Positions 35,012-48,199 of a stretch of 64,000 nucleotides of DNA are shown piece after piece. The DNA is from Tupaia tana. Lineage: Eukaryota; Chordata; Mammalia; Scandentia; Tupaiidae. The translations under genes were made by a program, and so were the position numbers. The notes under the pieces were generated by a model, which was given only the letters and a program-made list of their open reading frames with translations, did not search any database and was not told the DNA's origin. Position 1 is the stretch's first letter; each line of letters starts with the position of its first letter. The stretch spans positions 62,001-126,000 of the forward strand of contig JAKSZU010000321.1 of NCBI GenBank assembly GCA_026018925.1, given 5' to 3'.

Positions 35012-38000
35012 CTGGGAGGAAGAAGCAGAAGGGATTATTAACAAAACAATGGGAGGAGCAGAGCGCCAGAGAAAAACTTTGCCTTTAAAAAAATCATAAA
35101 AAGGAAAAATTACCAAAAAACAAAGATGAGGAGACAGGAGCAGAGAGAGACAGAGACCTCAGAGACACAGTGACAGAGATAGGCGGCCAGAGGGGCTCCC
35201 TACCACACTAACTCTGCTTGCTAGAGGCTGAATTATGAGTAGAAAATCTTCATTTCTCCTGTTCCCTGAAAAATCTAGTTCCCAGTATCCATGAGGAGTC
35301 TGCTCAGAGAAGGGCTCTACTCTCCTGCCTGGGTGGAAGAAGCAGAAGGGATTATTAACAAAACAATGGGAGGAGCAGAGCGCCAGAGAAAAACTTTGCC
35401 TTTAAAAAAATCATAAAAAGGAAAAATTACCAAAAAACAAAGATGAGGAGACAGGAGCAGAGAGAGACAGAGACCTCAGAGACACAGTGACAGAGATTGG
35501 AGGCCATAGGGGCTCTCTACCACACTAGCTCTGCTTGCTGGAGGCTGAATTATGAGTAGAAAATCTTCATTTCTCCTGTTCCCTGAAAAATCTAGTTCCC
35601 AGTATCCATGAGGAGTCTGCTCAGAGAAGGGCTCAACTCTCCTGCCACACTAGCTCTGCTTGCTGGAGGCTGAATTATGAGTAGAAAATCTTCATTTCTC
35701 CTGTTCCCTGAAAAATCTAGTTCCCAGTGTCCATGAGGAGTCTGCTCAGAGAAGGGCTCTACTCTCCTGCCTGGGAGGAAGAAGCAGAAGGGATTATTAA
35801 CAAAACAATGGGAGGAGCAGAGCGCCAGAGAAAAACTTTGCCTTTAAAGACATCATAAAAAGGAAAAATTACCAAAAAACAAAGATGAGGAGACAGGAGC
35901 AGAGAGAGACAGAGACCTCAGAGACACAGTGACAGAGATAGGAGGCCAGAGGGTCTCCCTACCAACTAGCTCTGCTTGCTGGAGGCTGAATTATGAGTAG
36001 AAAATCTTCATTTCTCCTGTTCCCTGAAAAATCTAGTTCCCAGTATCCATGAGGAGTCTGCTCAGAGAAGGGCTCAACTCTCCTGCCACACAAGCTCTGC
36101 TTGCTGGAGGCTGAATTATGAGTAGAAAATCTTCATTTCTCCTGTTCCCTGAAAAATCTAGTTCCCAGTATCCATGCGGAGTCAGCTCAGAGAAGGGCTC
36201 AACTCTCCTGCCACACTAGCTCTGCTTGCTGGAGGCTGAATTATGAGTAGAAAATCTTCATTTCTCCTGTTCCCTGAAAAATCTAGTTCCCAGTATCCTT
36301 GAGGAGTCTGCTCAGAGAAGGGCTCTACTCTCCTGCCTGGGAGGAAGAAGCAGAAGGGATTATTAACAAAACAATGGGAGGAGCAGAGCGCCAGAGAAAA
36401 ACTTTGCCTTTAAAAAAATCATAAAAAGGAAAAATTACCAAAAAACAAAGATGAGGAGACAGGAGCAGAGAGAGACAGAGACCTCAGAGTCACAGTGACA
36501 GAGATAGGAGGCCAGAGGGGCTCCCTACCACACTAGCTCTGCTTGCTGGAGGCTGAATTATGAGTAGAAAATCTTCATTTCTCCTGTTCCCTGAAAAATC
36601 TAGTTCCCAGTATCCATGAGGAGTCTGCTCAGAGAAGGGCTCAACTCTCCTGCCACACTAGCTCTGCTTGCTGGAGGCTGAATTATGAGTAGAAAATCTT
36701 CATTTCTCCTGTTCCCTGAAAAATCTAGTACCCAGTATCCATGAGGAGTCTGCTCAGAGAAGGACTGTACTCTCTTGCCTGGGAGGAAGAAGCAGAAGGG
36801 ATTATTAACAAAACAATGGGAGGAGCAGAGCGCCAGAGAAAAACTTTGCCTTTAAAAAAATCATAAAAAGGAAAAATTACCAAAAAACAAAGATGAGGAG
36901 ACAGGAGCAGAGAGAGACAGAGACCTCAGAGACACAGTGACAGAGATAGGAGGCCAGAGGGGCTCCCTACCACACTAGCTCTGCTTGCTGGAGGCTGAAT
37001 TATGAGTAGAAAATCTTCATTTCTCCTGTTCCCTTTAAAATCTAGTTCCCAGTATCCATGAGGAGTCTGCTCAGAGAATGGCTCTACTCTCCGGCCTGGG
37101 AGGAAGAAGCAGAAGGGATTATTAACAAAACAATGGGAGGAGCACAGCGCCAGAGAAAAACTTTGCCTTTAAAAAAATCATAAAAAGGAAAAATTACCAA
37201 AAAACAAAGATGAGGAGACAGGAGCAGAGAGAGACAGAGACCTCAGAGACACAGTGACAGAGATAGGCGGCCAGAGGGGCTCCCTACCACACTAACTCTG
37301 CTTGCTGGAGGCTGAATTATGAGTAGAAAATCTTCATTTCTCCTGTTCCCTGAAAAATCTAGTTCCCAGTATCCATGAGGAGTCTGCTCAGAGAAGGGCT
37401 CTACTCTCCTGCCTGGGTGGAAGAAGCAGAAGGGATTATTAACAAAACAATGGGAGGAGCAGAGCGCCAGAGAAAAACTTTGCCTTTAAAAAAATCATAA
37501 AAAGGAAAAATCACCTAAAAACAAAGATGAGGAGACAGGAGCAGAGAGAGACAGAGACCTCAGAGACACAGTGACAGAGATTGGAGGCCAGAGGGGCTCC
37601 CTACCACACTAGCTCTGCTTGCTGGAGGCTGAATTATGAGTAGAAAATCTTCATTTCTCCTGTTCCCTGAAAAATCTAGTTCCCAGTATCCATGAGGAGT
37701 CTGCTCAGAGAAGGGCTCAACTCTCCTGCCACACTAGCTCTGCTTGCTGGAGGCTGAATTATGAGTAGAAAATCTTCATTTCTCCTGTTCCCTGAAAAAT
37801 CTAGTTCCCAGTATCCATGAGGAGTCTGCTCAGAGAAGGGCTCTACTCTCCTGCCTGGGAGGAAGAAGCAGAAGGGATTATTAACAAAACAATGGGAGGA
37901 GCAGAGCGCCAGAGAAAAACTTTGCCTTTAAAAAAATCATAAAAAGGAAAAATTACCAAAAAACAAAGATGAGGAGACAGGAGCAGAGAGAGACAGAGAC

Positions 38001-38421
38001 CTCAGAGACACAGTGACAGAGATAGGAGGCCAGAGGGGCTCCCTACCACACTAGCTCTGCTTGCTGGAGGCTGAATTATGAGTAGAAAATCTTCATTTCT
38101 CCTGTTCCCTGAAAAATCTAGTTCCCAGTATCCATGAGGAGTCTGCTCAGAGAAGGGCTCAACTCTCCTGCCACACTAGCTCTGCTTGCTGGAGGCTGAA
38201 TTATGAGTAGAAAATCTTCATTTCTCCTGTTCCCTGAAAAATCTAGTTCCCAGTATCCATGAGGAGTCTGCTCCGAGAAGGGCTCAACTCTCCTGCCACA
38301 CTAGCTCTGCTTGCTGGAGGCTGAATTATGAGTAGAAAATCTTCATTTCTCCTGTTCCCTGAAAAATCTAGTTCCCAGTATCCATGAGGAGTCTGCTCAG
38401 AGAAGGGCTCTACTCTCCTGC
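35012..38421 (+). repeat. Units 75-82 with a 2,084 bp super-period
   Basis: Unit starts and A counts: 35012(1), 35329(2), 35771(3), 36337(2), 36779(1), 37096(1), 37413(2), 37855(3). The order 1,2,3 starting at 35012 recurs at 37096, 2,084 bp later, with the same markers: 'ataggcggcc', 'cactaactctg', 'gggtggaag' and 'agattggagg'. The same marker set occurs near 7770-8100, so this variant haplotype is dispersed. Private changes include 'aaagacatcat' near 35847, 'taccaactag' near 35961 (one-base loss) and 'ccctttaaaatc' near 37031. Confidence 0.87.
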
Positions 38422-41006
38422 CTGGGAGGAAGAAGCAGAAGGGATTATTAACAAAACAATGGGAGGAGCAGAGCGCCAGAGAAAAACTTTGCCTTTAAAA
38501 AAATCATAAAAAGGAAAAATTACCAAAAAACAAAGATGAGGAGACAGGAGCAGAGAGAGACAGAGACCTCAGAGACACAGTGACAGAGATAGGAGGCCAG
38601 AGGGGCTCCCTACCACACTAGCTCTGCTTGCTGGAGGCTGAATTATGAGTAGAAAATCTTCATTTCTCCTGTTCCCTGAAAAATCTAGTTCCCAGTATCC
38701 ATGAGGAGTCTGCTCAGAGAAGGGCTCAACTCTCCTGCCACATTAGCTCTGCTTGCTGGAGGCTGAATTATGAGTAGAAAATCTTCATTTCTCCTGTTCC
38801 CTGAAAAATCTAGTTCCCAGTATCCATGAGGAGTCTGCTCAGAGAAGGGCTCTACTCTCCTGCCACATTAGCTCTGCTTGCTGGAGGCTGAATTATGAGT
38901 AGAAAATCTTCATTTCTCCTGTTCCCTGAAAAATCTAGTTCCCAGTATCCATGAGGAGTCTGCTCAAAGAAGGGCTCAACTCTCCTGCCACACTAGCTCT
39001 GCTTGCTGGAGGCTGAATTATGAGTAGAAAATCTTCATTTCTCCTGTTCCCTGAAAAATCAAGTTCCCAGTATCCATGAGGAGTCTGCTCAGAGAAGGGC
39101 TCTACTCTCCGGCCTGGGAGGAAGAAGCAGAAGGGATTATTAACAAAACAATGGGAGGAGCAGAGCGCCAGAGAAAAACTTTGCCTTTAAAAAAATCATA
39201 AAAAGGAAAAATTACCAAAAAACAAAGATGAGGAGACAGGAGCAGAGAGAGACAGAGACCTCAGAGACACAGTGACAGAGATTGGAGGCCAGAGGGGCTC
39301 CCTACCACACTAGCTCTGCTTGCTGGAGGCTGAATTATGAGTAGAAAATCTTCATTTCTCCTGTTCCCTGAAAAATCTAGTTCCCAGTATCCATGAGGAG
39401 TCTGCTCAGAGAAGGGCTCAACTCTCCTGCCACACTAGCTCTGCTTGCTGGAGGTTGAATTATGAGTAGAAAATCTTCATTTCTCCTGTTCCCTGAAAAA
39501 TCTAGTTCCCAGTATCCATGAGGAGTCTGCTCAGAGAAGGGCTCTACTCTCCTGCCTGGGAGGAAGAAGCAGAAGGGATTATTAACAAAACAATGGGAGG
39601 AGCAGAGCGCCAGAGAAAAACTTTGCCTTTAAAAAAATCATAAAAAGGAAAAATTACCAAAAAACAAAGATGAGGAGACAGGAGCAGAGAGAGACAGAGA
39701 CCTCAGAGACACAGTGACAGAGATAGGAGGCCAGAGGGGCTCCCTACCACACTAGCTCTGCTTGCTGGAGGCTGAATTATGAGTAGAAAATCTTCATTTC
39801 TCCTGTTCCCTGAAAAATCTAGTTCCCAGTATCCATGAGGAGTCTGCTCAGAGAAGGGCTCAACTCTCCTGCCACACTAGCTCTGCTTGCTGGAGGCTGA
39901 ATTATGAGTAGAAAATCTTCATTTCTCCTGTTCCCTGAAAAATCTAGTTCCCAGTATCCATGAGGAGTCTGCTCAGAGAAGGGCTCAACTCTCCTGCCAC
40001 ACTAGCTCTGCTTGCTGGAGGCTGAATTATGAGTAGAAAATCTTCATTTCTCCTGTTCCCTGAAAAATCTAGTTCCCAGTATCCATGAGGAGTCTGCTCA
40101 GAGAAGGACTCTACTCTCCTGCCTGGGAGGAAGAAGCAGAAGGGATTATTAACAAAACAATGGGAGGAGCAGAGCGCCAGAGAAAAACTTTGCCTTTAAA
40201 AAAATCATAAAAAGGAAAAATTACCAAAAAACAAAGATGAGGAGACAGGAGCAGAGAGAGACAGAGACCTCAGAGACACAGTGACAGAGATAGGAGGCCA
40301 GAGGGGCTCCCTACCACACTAGCTCTTCTTGCTGGAGGCTGAATTATGAGTAGAAAATCTTCATTTCTCCTGTTCCCTGAAAAATCTAGTTCCCAGTATC
40401 CATGAGGAGTCTGCTCAGAGAAGGGCTCAACTCTCCTGCCACACTAGCTCTGCTTGCTGGAGGCTGAATTATGAGTAGAAAATCTCCATTTCTCCTGTTC
40501 CCTGAAAAATCTACTTCCCAGTATCCATGAGGAGTCTGCTCAGAGAAGGGCTCTACTCTCCTGCCTGGGAGGAAGAAGCAGAAGGGATTATTAACAAAAC
40601 AATGGGAGGAGCAGAGCGCCAGAGAAAAATTTTGCCTTTAAAAAAATCATAAAAAGGAAAAATTACAAAAAAACAAAGATGAGGAGACAGGAGCAGAGAG
40701 AGACAGAGACCTCAGAGACACAGTGACAGACATAGGAGGCCAGAGGGGCTCCCTACCACACTAGCTCTGCTTGCTGGAGGCTGAATTATGAGTAGAAAAT
40801 CTTCATTTCTCCTGTTCCCTGAAAAATCTAGTTCCCAGTATCCATGAGGAGTCTGCTCAGAGAAGGGCTCAACTCTCCTGCCACACTAGCTCTGCTTGCT
40901 GGAGGCTGAATTATGAGTAGAAAATCTTCATTTCTCCTGTTCCCTGAAAAATCTAGTTCCCAGTATCCATGAGGAGTCTGCTCAGAGAAGGGCTCTACTC
41001 TCCTGC
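38422..41006 (+). repeat. 2,585 bp super-repeat, copy 1
   Basis: Unit starts and A counts: 38422(4), 39114(2), 39556(3), 40123(2), 40565(2). Markers shared with copy 2 at +2,585: 'ctcctgccacattag' preceded by 'ggctctact', 'ctcaaagaag', 'ctccggcctgg', 'ggaggttgaatt', 'agctcttcttgct', 'aatctccattt', 'tctacttccc', 'aaaattttgcc' and 'gacagacatagg'. The one difference I saw is A at about 40666 ('attacaaaaaaac') where copy 2 has C. Confidence 0.9.
38739..38863 (+). repeat. Hybrid A module: pre-B type end followed by A
   Basis: Second of four A copies in the unit at 38422. It ends 'ggctctactctcctgc', the form seen before B modules (T at 38853), but is followed by 'cacattag', the start of another A. 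The same hybrid occurs at 41324-41448. It marks the point where a BAA-type end was joined to an internal A, creating a BAAAA unit. Confidence 0.82.
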
Positions 41007-43591
41007 CTGGGAGGAAGAAGCAGAAGGGATTATTAACAAAACAATGGGAGGAGCAGAGCGCCAGAGAAAAACTTTGCCTTTAAAAAAATCATAAAAAGGA
41101 AAAATTACCAAAAAACAAAGATGAGGAGACAGGAGCAGAGAGAGACAGAGACCTCAGAGACACAGTGACAGAGATAGGAGGCCAGAGGGGCTCCCTACCA
41201 CACTAGCTCTGCTTGCTGGAGGCTGAATTATGAGTAGAAAATCTTCATTTCTCCTGTTCCCTGAAAAATCTAGTTCCCAGTATCCATGAGGAGTCTGCTC
41301 AGAGAAGGGCTCAACTCTCCTGCCACATTAGCTCTGCTTGCTGGAGGCTGAATTATGAGTAGAAAATCTTCATTTCTCCTGTTCCCTGAAAAATCTAGTT
41401 CCCAGTATCCATGAGGAGTCTGCTCAGAGAAGGGCTCTACTCTCCTGCCACATTAGCTCTGCTTGCTGGAGGCTGAATTATGAGTAGAAAATCTTCATTT
41501 CTCCTGTTCCCTGAAAAATCTAGTTCCCAGTATCCATGAGGAGTCTGCTCAAAGAAGGGCTCAACTCTCCTGCCACACTAGCTCTGCTTGCTGGAGGCTG
41601 AATTATGAGTAGAAAATCTTCATTTCTCCTGTTCCCTGAAAAATCAAGTTCCCAGTATCCATGAGGAGTCTGCTCAGAGAAGGGCTCTACTCTCCGGCCT
41701 GGGAGGAAGAAGCAGAAGGGATTATTAACAAAACAATGGGAGGAGCAGAGCGCCAGAGAAAAACTTTGCCTTTAAAAAAATCATAAAAAGGAAAAATTAC
41801 CAAAAAACAAAGATGAGGAGACAGGAGCAGAGAGAGACAGAGACCTCAGAGACACAGTGACAGAGATTGGAGGCCAGAGGGGCTCCCTACCACACTAGCT
41901 CTGCTTGCTGGAGGCTGAATTATGAGTAGAAAATCTTCATTTCTCCTGTTCCCTGAAAAATCTAGTTCCCAGTATCCATGAGGAGTCTGCTCAGAGAAGG
42001 GCTCAACTCTCCTGCCACACTAGCTCTGCTTGCTGGAGGTTGAATTATGAGTAGAAAATCTTCATTTCTCCTGTTCCCTGAAAAATCTAGTTCCCAGTAT
42101 CCATGAGGAGTCTGCTCAGAGAAGGGCTCTACTCTCCTGCCTGGGAGGAAGAAGCAGAAGGGATTATTAACAAAACAATGGGAGGAGCAGAGCGCCAGAG
42201 AAAAACTTTGCCTTTAAAAAAATCATAAAAAGGAAAAATTACCAAAAAACAAAGATGAGGAGACAGGAGCAGAGAGAGACAGAGACCTCAGAGACACAGT
42301 GACAGAGATAGGAGGCCAGAGGGGCTCCCTACCACACTAGCTCTGCTTGCTGGAGGCTGAATTATGAGTAGAAAATCTTCATTTCTCCTGTTCCCTGAAA
42401 AATCTAGTTCCCAGTATCCATGAGGAGTCTGCTCAGAGAAGGGCTCAACTCTCCTGCCACACTAGCTCTGCTTGCTGGAGGCTGAATTATGAGTAGAAAA
42501 TCTTCATTTCTCCTGTTCCCTGAAAAATCTAGTTCCCAGTATCCATGAGGAGTCTGCTCAGAGAAGGGCTCAACTCTCCTGCCACACTAGCTCTGCTTGC
42601 TGGAGGCTGAATTATGAGTAGAAAATCTTCATTTCTCCTGTTCCCTGAAAAATCTAGTTCCCAGTATCCATGAGGAGTCTGCTCAGAGAAGGACTCTACT
42701 CTCCTGCCTGGGAGGAAGAAGCAGAAGGGATTATTAACAAAACAATGGGAGGAGCAGAGCGCCAGAGAAAAACTTTGCCTTTAAAAAAATCATAAAAAGG
42801 AAAAATTACCAAAAAACAAAGATGAGGAGACAGGAGCAGAGAGAGACAGAGACCTCAGAGACACAGTGACAGAGATAGGAGGCCAGAGGGGCTCCCTACC
42901 ACACTAGCTCTTCTTGCTGGAGGCTGAATTATGAGTAGAAAATCTTCATTTCTCCTGTTCCCTGAAAAATCTAGTTCCCAGTATCCATGAGGAGTCTGCT
43001 CAGAGAAGGGCTCAACTCTCCTGCCACACTAGCTCTGCTTGCTGGAGGCTGAATTATGAGTAGAAAATCTCCATTTCTCCTGTTCCCTGAAAAATCTACT
43101 TCCCAGTATCCATGAGGAGTCTGCTCAGAGAAGGGCTCTACTCTCCTGCCTGGGAGGAAGAAGCAGAAGGGATTATTAACAAAACAATGGGAGGAGCAGA
43201 GCGCCAGAGAAAAATTTTGCCTTTAAAAAAATCATAAAAAGGAAAAATTACCAAAAAACAAAGATGAGGAGACAGGAGCAGAGAGAGACAGAGACCTCAG
43301 AGACACAGTGACAGACATAGGAGGCCAGAGGGGCTCCCTACCACACTAGCTCTGCTTGCTGGAGGCTGAATTATGAGTAGAAAATCTTCATTTCTCCTGT
43401 TCCCTGAAAAATCTAGTTCCCAGTATCCATGAGGAGTCTGCTCAGAGAAGGGCTCAACTCTCCTGCCACACTAGCTCTGCTTGCTGGAGGCTGAATTATG
43501 AGTAGAAAATCTTCATTTCTCCTGTTCCCTGAAAAATCTAGTTCCCAGTATCCATGAGGAGTCTGCTCAGAGAAGGGCTCTACTCTCCTGC
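41007..43591 (+). repeat. 2,585 bp super-repeat, copy 2
   Basis: Unit starts and A counts: 41007(4), 41699(2), 42141(3), 42708(2), 43150(2). It directly abuts copy 1 and repeats its order and private variants at exactly +2,585 bp. A third copy does not follow: 43592 is BAAA with a different marker ('gacagaaatagg' near 43751). Confidence 0.9.
41324..41448 (+). repeat. Hybrid A module in the second BAAAA duplicate
   Basis: Same hybrid as at 38739-38863, carried along in the 2,585 bp duplication. It ends 'ggctctactctcctgc' and is followed by 'cacattag'. Its presence in both copies shows that the joining event preceded the duplication. Confidence 0.82.
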
Positions 43592-46500
43592 CTGGGAGGA
43601 AGAAGCAGAAGGGATTATTAACAAAACAATGGGAGGAGCAGAGCGCCAGAGAAAAACTTTGCCTTTAAAAAAATCATAAAAAGGAAAAATTACCAAAAAA
43701 CAAAGATGAGGAGACAGGAGCAGAGAGAGACAGAGACCTCAGAGACACAGTGACAGAAATAGGAGGCCAGAGGGGCTCCCTACCACACTAGCTCTGCTTG
43801 CTGGAGGCTGAATTATGAGTAGAAAATCTTCATTTCTCCTGTTCCCTGAAAAATCTAGTTCCCAGTATCCATGAGGAGTCTGCTCAGAGAAGGGCTCAAC
43901 TCTCCTGCCACACTAGCTCTGCTTGCTGGAGGCTGAATTATGAGTAGAAAATCTTCATTTCTCCTGTTCCCTGAAAAATCTAGTTCCCAGTATCCATGAG
44001 GAGTCTGCTCAGAGAAGGGCTCAACTCTCCTGCCACACTAGCTCTGCTTGCTGGAGGCTGAATTATGAGTAGAAAATCTTCATTTCTCCTGTTCACTGAA
44101 AAATCTAGTTCCCAGTATCCATGAGGAGTCTGCTCAGAGAAGGGCTCTACTCTCCTGCCTGGGAAGAAGAAGCAGAAGGGATTATTAACAAAACAATGGG
44201 AGGAGCAGAGCGCCAGAGAAAAACTTTGCCTTTAAAAAAATCATAAAAAAAGGAAAAATTACCAAAAAACAAAGATGAGGAGACAGGAGCAGAGAGAGAC
44301 AGAGACCTCAGAGACACAGTGACAGAGATAGGAGGCCAGAGGGGCTCCCTACCACACTAGCTCTGCTTGCTGGAGGCTGAATTATGAGTAGAAAATCTTC
44401 ATTTCTCCTGTTCCCTGAAAAATCTAGTTCCCAGTATCCATGAGGAGTCTGCTCAGAGAAGGGCTCAACTCTCCTGCCACACTAGCTCTGCTTGCTGGAG
44501 GCTGAATTATGAGTAGAAAATCTCCATTTCTCATGTTCCCTGAAAAATCTACTTCCCAGTATCCATGAGGAGTCTGCTCAGAGAAGGGCTCTACTCTCCT
44601 GCCTGGGAGGAAGAAGCAGAAGGGATTATTAACAAAACAATGGGAGGAGCAGAGCGCCAGAGAAAAACTTTGCCTTTAAAAAAATCATAAAAAGGAAAAA
44701 TTACCAAAAAACAAAGATGAGGAGACAGGAGCAGAGAGAGACAGAGACCTCAGAGACACAGTGACAGAGATAGGAGGCCAGAGGGGCTCCCTACCACACT
44801 AGCTCTGCTTGCTGGAGGCTGAATTATGAATAGAAAATCTTCATTTCTCCTGTTCCCTGAAAAATCTAGTTCCCAGTATCCATGAGGAGTCTGCTCAGAG
44901 AAGGGCTCAACTCTCCTGCCACACTAGCTCTGCTTGCTGGAGGCTGAATTATGAGTAGAAAATCTTCATTTCTCCTGTTCCCTGAAAAATCTAGTTCCCA
45001 GTATCCATGAGGAGTCTGCTCAGAGAAGGGCTCAACTCTCCTGCCACACTAGCTCTGCTTGCTGGAGGCTGAATTATGAGTAGAAAATCTTCATTTCTCC
45101 TGTTCCCTGAAAAATCTAGTTCCCAGTATCCATGAGGAGTCTGCTCAGAGAAGGGCTCTACTCTCCTGCCTGGGAGGAAGAAGCAGAAGGGATTATTAAC
45201 AAAACAATGGGAGGAGCCGAGCGCCAGAGAAAAACTTTGCCTTTAATAAAATCATAAAAAAAGGAAAAATTACCAAAAAACAAAGATGAGGAGACAGGAG
45301 CAGAGAGAGACAGAGACCTCAGAGACACAGTGACAGAGATAGGAGGCCAGAGGGGCTCCCTACCACACTAGCTCTGCTTGCTGGAGGCTGAATTATGAGT
45401 AGAAAATCTTCATTTCTCCTGTTCCCTGAAAAATCTAGTTCCCAGTATCCATGAGGAGTCTGCTCAGAGAAGGGCTCAACTCTCCTGCCACACTAGCTCT
45501 GCTTGCTGGAGGCTGAATTATGAGTAGAAAATCTTCATTTCTCCTGTTCCCTGAAAAATCTAGTTCCCAGTATCCATGAGGAGTCTGCTCAGAGAAGGGC
45601 TCTACTCTCCTGCCTGGGAGGAAGAAGCAGAAGTGATTATTAACAAAACAATGGGAGGAGCAGAGCGCCAGAGAAAAACTTTGCCTTTAAAAAAATCATA
45701 AAAAGGAAAAATTACCAAAAAACAAAGATGAGGAGACAGGAGCAGAGAGAGACAGAGACCTCAGAGACACAGAGACAGAGATAGGAGGCCAGAGGGGCTC
45801 CCTACCACACTAGCTCTGCTTGCTGGAGGCTGAGTTATGAGTACAAAATCTTCATTTCTCCTGTTCCCTGAAAAATCTAGTTCACAGTATCCATGAGGAG
45901 TCTGCTCAGAGAAGGGCTCAACTCTCCTGCCACACTAGCTCTGCTTGCTGGAGGCTGAATTATGAGTAGAAAATCTTCATTTCTCCTGTTCCCTGAAAAA
46001 TCTAGTTCCCAGTATCCATGAGGAGTCTGCTCAGAGAAGGGCTCAACTCTCCTGCCACACTAGCTCTGCTTGCTGGAGGCTGAATTATGAGTAGAAAATC
46101 TTCATTTCTCCTGTTCCCTGAAAAATCTAGTTCCCAGTATCCATGAGGAGTCTGCTCAGAGAAGGGCTCTACTCTCCTGCCTGGGAGGAAGAAGCAGAAG
46201 GGATTATTAACAAAACAATGGGAGGAGCAGAGCGCCAGAGAAAAACTTTGCCTTTAATAAAATCATAAAAAAAGGAAAAATTACCAAAAAACAAAGATGA
46301 GGAGACAGGAGCAGAGAGAGACAGAGACCTCAGAGACACAGTGACAGAGATAGGAGGCCAGAGGGGCTCCCTACCACACTAGCTCTGCTTGCTGGAGGCT
46401 GAATTATGAGTAGAAAATCTTCATTTCTCCTGTTCCCTGAAAAATGTAGTTCCCAGTATCCATGAGGAGTCTGCTCAGAGAAGGGCTCAACTCTCCTGCC

Positions 46501-48199
46501 ACACTAGCTCTGCTTGCTGGAGGCTGAATTATGAGTAGAAAATCTTCATTTCTCCTGTTCCCTGAAAAATCTAGTTCCCAGTATCCATGAGGAGTCTGCT
46601 CAGAGAAGGGCTCTACTCTCCTGCCTGGGAGGAAGAAGCAGAAGGGATTATTAACAAAACAATGGGAGGAGCAGAGCGCCAGAGAAAAACTTTGCCTTTA
46701 AAAAAATCATAAAAAGGAAAAATTACCAAAAAACAAAGATGAGGAGACAGGAGCAGAGAGAGACAGAGACCTCAGAGACACAGAGACAGAGATAGGAGGC
46801 CAGAGGGGCTCCCTACCACACTAGCTCTGCTTGCTGGAGGCTGAGTTATGAGTACAAAATCTTCATTTCTCCTGTTCCCTGAAAAATCTAGTTCCCAGTA
46901 TCCATGAGGAGTCTGCTCAGAGAAGGGCTCAACTCTCCTGACACACTAGCTCTGCTTGCTGGAGGCTGAATTATGAGTAGAAAATCTTCATTTCTCCTGT
47001 TCCCTGAAAAATCTAGTTCCCAGTATCCATGAGGAGTCTGCTCAGAGAAGGGCTCTACTCTCCTGCCTGGGAGGAAGAAGCAGAAGGGATTATTAACAAA
47101 ACAATGGGAGGACCAGAGCGCCAGAGAAAAACTTTGCCTTTAAAAAAATCATAAAAAGGAAAATTACCAAAAAACAAAGATGAGGAGACAGGAGCAGAGA
47201 GAGACAGAGACCTCAGAGACACAGTGACAGAGATAGGAGGCCAGAGTGGCTCCCTACCACACTAGCTCTGCTTGCTGGAGGCTGAATTATGAGTACAAAA
47301 TCTTCATTTCTCCTGTTCCCTGAAAAATCTAGTTCCCAGTATCCATGAGGAGTCTGCTCAGAGAAGGGCTCAACTCTCCTGCCACATTAGCTCTGCTTGC
47401 TGGAGGCTGAATTATGAGTAGAAAATCTTCATTTCTCCTGTTCCCTGAAAAATCTAGTTCCCAGTATCCATGAGGAGTCTGCTCAGAGAAGGGCTCAACC
47501 CTCCTGCCACACTAGCTCTGCTTGCGGGAGGCTGAATTATGAGTAGAAAATCTTCATTTCTCCTGTTCCCTGAAAAATCAAGTTCCCAGTATCCATGAGG
47601 AGTCTGCTCAGAGAAGGGCTCTACTCTCCTGCCTGGGAGGAAGAAGCAGAAGGGATTATTAACAAAACAATGTGAGGAGCACAGCGCCAGAGAAAAACTT
47701 TGCCTTTAAAAAAATCATAAAAAGGAAAAATTACCAAAAAACAAAGATGAGGATACAGGAGCAGAGAGAGACAGAGACCTCAGAGACACAGTGACAGAGA
47801 TAGGGGGCCAGAGGGCCTCCCTACCACACTAGCTCTGCTTGCTGGAGGCTGAATTATGAGTAGAAAATCTTCATTTCTCCTGTTCCCTGAAAAATCTAGT
47901 TCCCAGTATCCATGAGGAGTCTGCTCAGAGAAGGGCTCAACTCTCCTGCCACACTAGCTCTGCTTGCTGGAGGCTGAATTATGAGTAGAAAATCTTCATT
48001 TCTCCTGTTCCCTGAAAAATCTAGTTCCCAGTATCCATGAGGAGTCTGCTCAGAGAAGGGCTCAACTCTCCTGCCACACTAGCTCTGCTTGCTGGAGGCT
48101 GAATTATGAGTAGAAAATCTTCATTTCTCCTGTTCCCTGAAAAATCTAGTTCCCAGTATCCATGAGGAGTCTGCTCAGAGAAGGGCTCTACTCTCCTGC
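43592..48199 (+). repeat. Units 93-101 with a 1,011 bp super-period
   Basis: Unit starts and A counts: 43592(3), 44159(2), 44603(3), 45170(2), 45614(3), 46181(2), 46625(2), 47067(3), 47633(3). BAA-BAAA pairs of 444+567 bp start at 44159 and 45170; the BAA at 46181 is followed by BAA. The B modules at 45170 and 46181 share 'ctttaataaaatc' and seven A before 'gg'; those at 45614 and 46625 share 'cacagagacagag', and their first A modules share 'ctgagttatgagtacaaa'. The units from 47067 carry 'ggaaaatt', 'cacattag' and 'gatgaggatac', resembling the 18-32 kb subfamily. Confidence 0.87.
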
